Below are positions 60,421 to 64,000 of a stretch of DNA of 64,000 bases, piece by piece; within the stretch, counting starts at the first letter, position 1, and every line of letters begins with the position of its first letter. A program made the translations under genes and the position numbers. Source of the DNA: Streptomyces sp. NBC_00376. GTDB lineage: Bacteria; Actinomycetota; Actinomycetes; Streptomycetales; Streptomycetaceae. The notes under the pieces were generated by a model. The model saw nothing but the letters and a program-made list of their open reading frames with translations, was not told the DNA's origin and did not search any database. The stretch spans positions 5,518,001-5,582,000 of the forward strand of contig NZ_CP107960.1 of the NCBI RefSeq assembly GCF_036077095.1. The letters are read 5' to 3'.

Positions 60421-61419
60421 GTGGCAACCTCGATCCCCGCCCGGGGCGCACCCGGCTCGAAGCCGGGCCGTCGCGTCCCGAAGCCCATGTCCCCCGGCCG
60501 CCAGGCATGGCGCAGCCGGCTGTGGCGATTCGACGACAAGGCGTCCCCCTACGCCTACATCGCCCCCTTCTTCCTCGTCTTCGGCGCCTTCGGGCTCTAC
60601 CCCCTCCTCTACACCGGCTGGATCGCCCTGCACCGGGTGGAGATGATCAGCCTCGACCGGATGGAATGGGTCGGCTGGGAGAACTTCAGCAGGATCCTCC
60701 AGGACCCGGAGTTCTGGACGGCCGTCGGCAACACCTTCGTCATCGGTGTGATCTCCACCGTCCCGCAGCTGCTGGTGGCGCTGGGCCTGGCCCACCTGCT
60801 GAACTACAAGCTGCGCGCCAGCACCTTCTGGCGGACGGTGATCCTCACCCCGTACGCCACCTCCGTGGCCTCCGCCGCCCTGGTCTTCGCCCTCGTCTTC
60901 CGCGCCGACGGCGGCCTGCTGAACTGGGCCCTGGACTTCATCGGTCTCGGCGACACCAACTGGGCCAATGGCCACTGGTCGTCCAAGAGCGCCATCTCGG
61001 TCATCGTGATCTGGCGCTGGACCGGCTACAACGCCCTGATCTACCTGGCCGCGATGCAGGCCGTCCCGTCCGACCTCTACGAGGCCGCCTCGCTCGACGG
61101 CGCCTCGCGCTGGCAGCAGTTCCGCAACGTGACGATCCCGGCGCTGCGGCCCACGATCCTCTTCACGATCGTCATCTCGACCATCGGGTCGATGCAGCTG
61201 TTCGGCGAGCCGCTGCTCCTGGAGGGCGGCACCATCGGAGCGCAGGGGGGCAACGAGCACCAGTACGAGACGCTCAGCGTCTACCTCTACAACTACGGCT
61301 GGAAGCTCGGACACCTCGGTCCGGCCGCCGCGGTCGCCTGGGCCATGCTCGCCCTGCTGCTGCTCATTGCCGCGATCAACTGGCTCGTCGGGCGCTCCGT
61401 GCGCAAGACCTCGGCCTGA
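60421..61419 (+). CDS. cebF: Cellobiose ABC importer permease CebF
   Basis: A 332-residue membrane protein with six helices and the EAA loop YEAASLDGASRWQQFRNVTI. A disordered N-terminal tail of about 40 residues precedes the first helix YAYIAPFFLVFGAFGLY. GTG 60421 is chosen because AAGGA precedes it; an earlier in-frame start at 60388 lacks a ribosome-binding site. It pairs with CebG. Confidence 0.92.
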   Translation: MATSIPARGAPGSKPGRRVPKPMSPGRQAWRSRLWRFDDKASPYAYIAPFFLVFGAFGLYPLLYTGWIALHRVEMISLDRMEWVGWENFSRILQDPEFWTAVGNTFVIGVISTVPQLLVALGLAHLLNYKLRASTFWRTVILTPYATSVASAALVFALVFRADGGLLNWALDFIGLGDTNWANGHWSSKSAISVIVIWRWTGYNALIYLAAMQAVPSDLYEAASLDGASRWQQFRNVTIPALRPTILFTIVISTIGSMQLFGEPLLLEGGTIGAQGGNEHQYETLSVYLYNYGWKLGHLGPAAAVAWAMLALLLLIAAINWLVGRSVRKTSA

Positions 61420-61434
61420 CCGGGAGCGATATCC

Positions 61435-62358
61435 ATGACCACGACCAGCACCGTCACCGCCCCGGACAGCCGCCGCGTGTCCAAGGCCGCCGCCCCCGGC
61501 ACTCCTCCGCGGCGCGGCAGGTTCAAGCAGGGCGCGGGCCGCCAGCACCACGCCGGCCCCTTCGCCTACTTCGCCCTCGCCGTCGTCGGCATCGGCTCCC
61601 TCTTCCCGCTGTACTGGACGCTCGTCGCCGCGTCCCGTACCCAGGACGAGATACTGGACACCACCCCGCCGTTCGTCCCCGGCGGCAACCTGTTCAACAA
61701 CCTCGAAGCGGCCTGGGAACAGGCCCACCTCGGCAAGGCCATCTGGAACACGCTCGTCGTCTCCGCGAGCATCACCGCGGCGACGCTCTTCTTCTGCACC
61801 CTGGCCGGCTACGCCTTCGCCAAGATGCGCTTCAGGGGCCGCGGCGCACTGATGACCGCGGTCGTCGCCACGCTCACGATCCCGCCCCAACTCAGCGTCG
61901 TACCACTGTTCATGATGATGTCCGACATCGGATGGGGCGGTCAGCTGGAGTCGGTGATCTTCCCGACGCTGGTGAGCGCGTTCGGAGTGTTCTTCATGCG
62001 GCAGTACCTCAGCGAGGCGCTGCCCTACGAACTCATCGAGGCGGGCAAGGTCGACGGAGCGAACAACCTCCGTGTCGTGTGGAGCATCGTGCTCCCCGTG
62101 GCCCGCCCGGCCATGATGGTGCTCGGCATGCTCACCTTCGTACAGGCGTGGAACGACTTCTTCTGGCCGTACCTCGCCCTGAACCAGGAGAACCCCACGC
62201 TCCAGGTGGCCCTCGGCCAGCTGAGCGCCTCCTACGTCCCCGACCAGAGCATCGTGATGGCGGGTGCGCTGATCAGCACCCTGCCGCTGCTCGTGGTCTT
62301 CGTGGTCTTCGGCAAGCGGATCGTCGGCGGGATCATGTCCGGCGCCGTCAAGGGCTGA
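61435..62358 (+). CDS. cebG: Cellobiose ABC importer permease CebG
   Basis: A 307-residue membrane protein with six helices and the EAA loop YELIEAGKVDGANNLRVVWS. The start ATG 61435 is 15 nt after the cebF stop, behind GGGAGCG. It completes the CebEFG importer for cellobiose and cellotriose. Confidence 0.92.
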   Translation: MTTTSTVTAPDSRRVSKAAAPGTPPRRGRFKQGAGRQHHAGPFAYFALAVVGIGSLFPLYWTLVAASRTQDEILDTTPPFVPGGNLFNNLEAAWEQAHLGKAIWNTLVVSASITAATLFFCTLAGYAFAKMRFRGRGALMTAVVATLTIPPQLSVVPLFMMMSDIGWGGQLESVIFPTLVSAFGVFFMRQYLSEALPYELIEAGKVDGANNLRVVWSIVLPVARPAMMVLGMLTFVQAWNDFFWPYLALNQENPTLQVALGQLSASYVPDQSIVMAGALISTLPLLVVFVVFGKRIVGGIMSGAVKG

Positions 62359-62451
62359 TACCGCCGCCGAGGGCCGATCCCGCTGCCGCCAAGGGCCGAT
62401 GCAGCACCACCCCTTCCTCCCCACCCCTTCCTTCCCCCTGCCCATCCACCT

Positions 62452-62465
62452 TGGGAGCGCTCCCG
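62452..62465. promoter_or_regulatory. CebR box 2, before bglC
   Basis: TGGGAGCGCTCCCG has one mismatch to the perfect CebR palindrome (last base). It lies immediately before the bglC start codon, so bound CebR would block it directly. Confidence 0.88.
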
Positions 62466-62466
62466 C

Positions 62467-63930
62467 ATGACTGCCGTACGACCCGCCACCGCCCCGAAGG
62501 CCGCACCCGAAGCGGCGGAATTCCCGACCGGCTTCGTCTGGGGGGCGGCCACCGCCGCCTACCAGGTCGAGGGCGCCGCGGCCGAGGACGGCCGGACCCC
62601 TTCCATCTGGGACACCTTCAGCCGCACCCCGGGCAAGGTTCGCAACGGCGACACCGGAGACATCGCCGCCGACCACTACCACCGCTACCGCGACGACGTG
62701 GCGCTGATGAAACGGCTCGGCCTGACGGCCTACCGCTTCTCCGTCTCCTGGCCCCGGGTGCAGCCCACCGGCCGCGGCCCCGCCGTCGAACGCGGCCTGG
62801 ACTTCTACCGCAGGCTCGTCGACGAACTCCTCGAAGCGGGCATCGCACCCGTCGCCACCCTCTACCACTGGGACCTGCCCCAGGAGTTGGAGGACGCGGG
62901 CGGCTGGCCCGAGCGCGTGACCGCCGAACGCTTCGCCGACTACGCCGACATCATGGCCGGGGCCCTCGGCGACCGCGTCAGCACCTGGACCACCCTCAAC
63001 GAGCCGTGGTGCTCGGCCTTCCTCGGCTACGGCTCCGGCGTGCACGCCCCCGGCCGCACCGAGCCCGCCGCCGCGCTGCGCGCCGCCCACCACCTCAACC
63101 TCGCCCACGGCCGGGCGACCGGGGTCCTGCGCGACCGCCTCCCCGCCACCGCGCGGATCTCGGTCACCCTCAACCTCCACCACGTCCGTCCGCTGACCGG
63201 CAGCGCCGCCGACGCGGACGCCGCCCGCAGGATCGACGCGGTGGGCAACCGGATCTTCACCGGCCCGATGCTGCACGGGGCGTACCCCGAGGACCTGATC
63301 GCCGACACCGAGCGCCTGGTCGACTGGTCGGAGCTGGTCCACGACGGCGACCCGGCGGTCATCTCCCGCCCCGTCGACGTCCTGGGAGTCAACTACTACA
63401 CGCCGACGCTGGTCTCCACGCCCGCCGACGGCGCCGGCGACGCGCGCGACGACGGCCACGGCAACAGCGACCACTCCCCGTGGCCCGGCTCCGAACACGT
63501 CGCCTTCCACCTGGCCGAGGGCCGTGAGCGCACCGCCATGAACTGGGCGATCGACCCCGACGGGCTGTACGAGCTCCTCCTGGATGTGGCCCGGGACAAC
63601 CCCGGCCTGCCACTGATGGTCACCGAGAACGGCGCCGCCTTCGACGACTACGTCTCGCCCGAGGGCAGGGTGGAGGACCCCGAGCGGATCGAGTACCTGC
63701 GCGGACACCTGGACGCCGTACGGCGGGCGATCGCCGCCGGGGCGGACGTACGCGGCTACTTCCTCTGGTCCCTGATGGACAACTTCGAGTGGGGCTACGG
63801 GTACTCCAAGCGCTTCGGCGCCGTCTACGTCGACTACGCCACCCAGCGCCGCATCCCCAAGGCGAGCGCCCACTGGTACGCCGACGTCATCCGCCGCCAG
63901 CGTAGGATGGGAGCGCTCCCAGAAGGGTGA
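62467..63930 (+). CDS. bglC: Beta-glucosidase BglC (GH1)
   Basis: A 487-residue cytoplasmic enzyme that splits imported cellobiose to glucose. The GH1 features are complete: [16 protein letters not shown] at the start, the acid/base Glu in [10 protein letters not shown], the nucleophile Glu in [11 protein letters not shown], and the substrate-binding [14 protein letters not shown]. There is no signal peptide. ATG 62467 follows CebR box 2. The last codons overlap a third CebR box, showing the operator lies inside the coding end of this gene. Confidence 0.95.
   Translation: MTAVRPATAPKAAPEAAEFPTGFVWGAATAAYQVEGAAAEDGRTPSIWDTFSRTPGKVRNGDTGDIAADHYHRYRDDVALMKRLGLTAYRFSVSWPRVQPTGRGPAVERGLDFYRRLVDELLEAGIAPVATLYHWDLPQELEDAGGWPERVTAERFADYADIMAGALGDRVSTWTTLNEPWCSAFLGYGSGVHAPGRTEPAAALRAAHHLNLAHGRATGVLRDRLPATARISVTLNLHHVRPLTGSAADADAARRIDAVGNRIFTGPMLHGAYPEDLIADTERLVDWSELVHDGDPAVISRPVDVLGVNYYTPTLVSTPADGAGDARDDGHGNSDHSPWPGSEHVAFHLAEGRERTAMNWAIDPDGLYELLLDVARDNPGLPLMVTENGAAFDDYVSPEGRVEDPERIEYLRGHLDAVRRAIAAGADVRGYFLWSLMDNFEWGYGYSKRFGAVYVDYATQRRIPKASAHWYADVIRRQRRMGALPEG
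63908..63921. promoter_or_regulatory. CebR box 3 (perfect), at the end of bglC
   Basis: TGGGAGCGCTCCCA occurs within the last codons of bglC, 9 nt before its stop ends. It would control the next gene beyond the window, most likely cebR itself or another cellulose-related gene. Confidence 0.88.
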
Positions 63931-64000
63931 TGCGGAGCGGCGGCCCGTCCCGTACGGGCTGCCGGAGGCGCCGATACCAGGACTTGGCCAGGCCACCCGG

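Noticed and set aside
60507..63527. A 1006-codon plus-strand frame across cebF-bglC
   Set aside because: Out of frame with the real genes and Arg/Pro/Ala/Gly-biased, typical of a shifted frame in GC-rich DNA.
60082..63996. A 1304-codon open frame antisense to the ceb operon
   Set aside because: It is the reverse-frame shadow of cebE/F/G and bglC caused by high GC at third positions; its sequence is Gly/Val/Asp/Glu-rich without known domains.

Overview
The window is about 64 kb of very GC-rich DNA with the codon use, Shine-Dalgarno signals, GTG/TTG starts, regulator families and gene content of a Streptomyces chromosome. It looks like chromosomal core or semi-core DNA with local accessory patches. 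No phage, transposase or CRISPR array is visible.

Layout. (a) 1-2.7 kb: the 3' end of a large protein that looks like an effector of an extracellular contractile injection system, with a variable C-terminal tail and a small acidic putative immunity protein 11 nt downstream. (b) 2.7-12.7 kb: a SEC-C protein, a class E sortase, a DUF3311/SSS monocarboxylate-type symporter pair, a second YidC-like insertase, a fumarylacetoacetate hydrolase, a Gfo/Idh/MocA oxidoreductase divergent from a ROK repressor, and a cell-wall protein ending in an LAATG sortase signal. (c) 12.8-21.2 kb: a phosphonate-type locus: HutC-type GntR regulator, FAD oxidoreductase, phosphonatase-like HAD enzyme, a complete ABC importer and a secreted phosphodiesterase-superfamily enzyme. 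Two promoter regions share the word TAACGGGTCTAG, probably the regulator's operator. (d) 21.3-25 kb: a NagD-like phosphatase, a secreted protein with its class F sortase, and a decayed glycosyltransferase joined by deletion to the tail of a GlxA-like oxidase. (e) 25.5-44.2 kb: three tRNA-Lys(CUU) genes, each with its own terminator, separating blocks with an NlpC/P60 hydrolase, an SPFH protein, an AA10 polysaccharide monooxygenase under two DasR-type sites, an acyl-CoA synthetase, an MFS exporter with two TetR-type palindromes, an ectoine/hydroxyectoine importer (ehuBCDA) with an IclR regulator and neighbouring acid-metabolism genes, a luciferase-like monooxygenase interrupted in frame by a small repeat, a PAS-GGDEF-EAL protein and an M6 protease.

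(f) 44.2-50.7 kb: a primase/polymerase-like gene whose stop codon lies inside a tRNA gene, then an overlapping three-gene operon encoding a PD-(D/E)XK nuclease with a cysteine cluster, an unknown protein and an SF1 helicase. This resembles a split Dna2 and is the best candidate here for an undescribed DNA-processing or defence system. (g) 50.7-58.4 kb: a PAP2 enzyme, a histidine phosphatase, an XRE/TPR regulator, a spermidine-synthase-like protein, a response regulator without its kinase, leuA with a leucine-rich leader peptide and attenuator, and a FadR-type regulator. (h) 58.4-64 kb: the cellobiose utilisation operon cebEFG-bglC with three CebR palindromes.

Together the region shows a soil saprophyte equipped to take up cellobiose, cleave chitin, import ectoines and phosphonates, and anchor proteins on its wall, with several loci under recognisable GntR/LacI/TetR-type operators.
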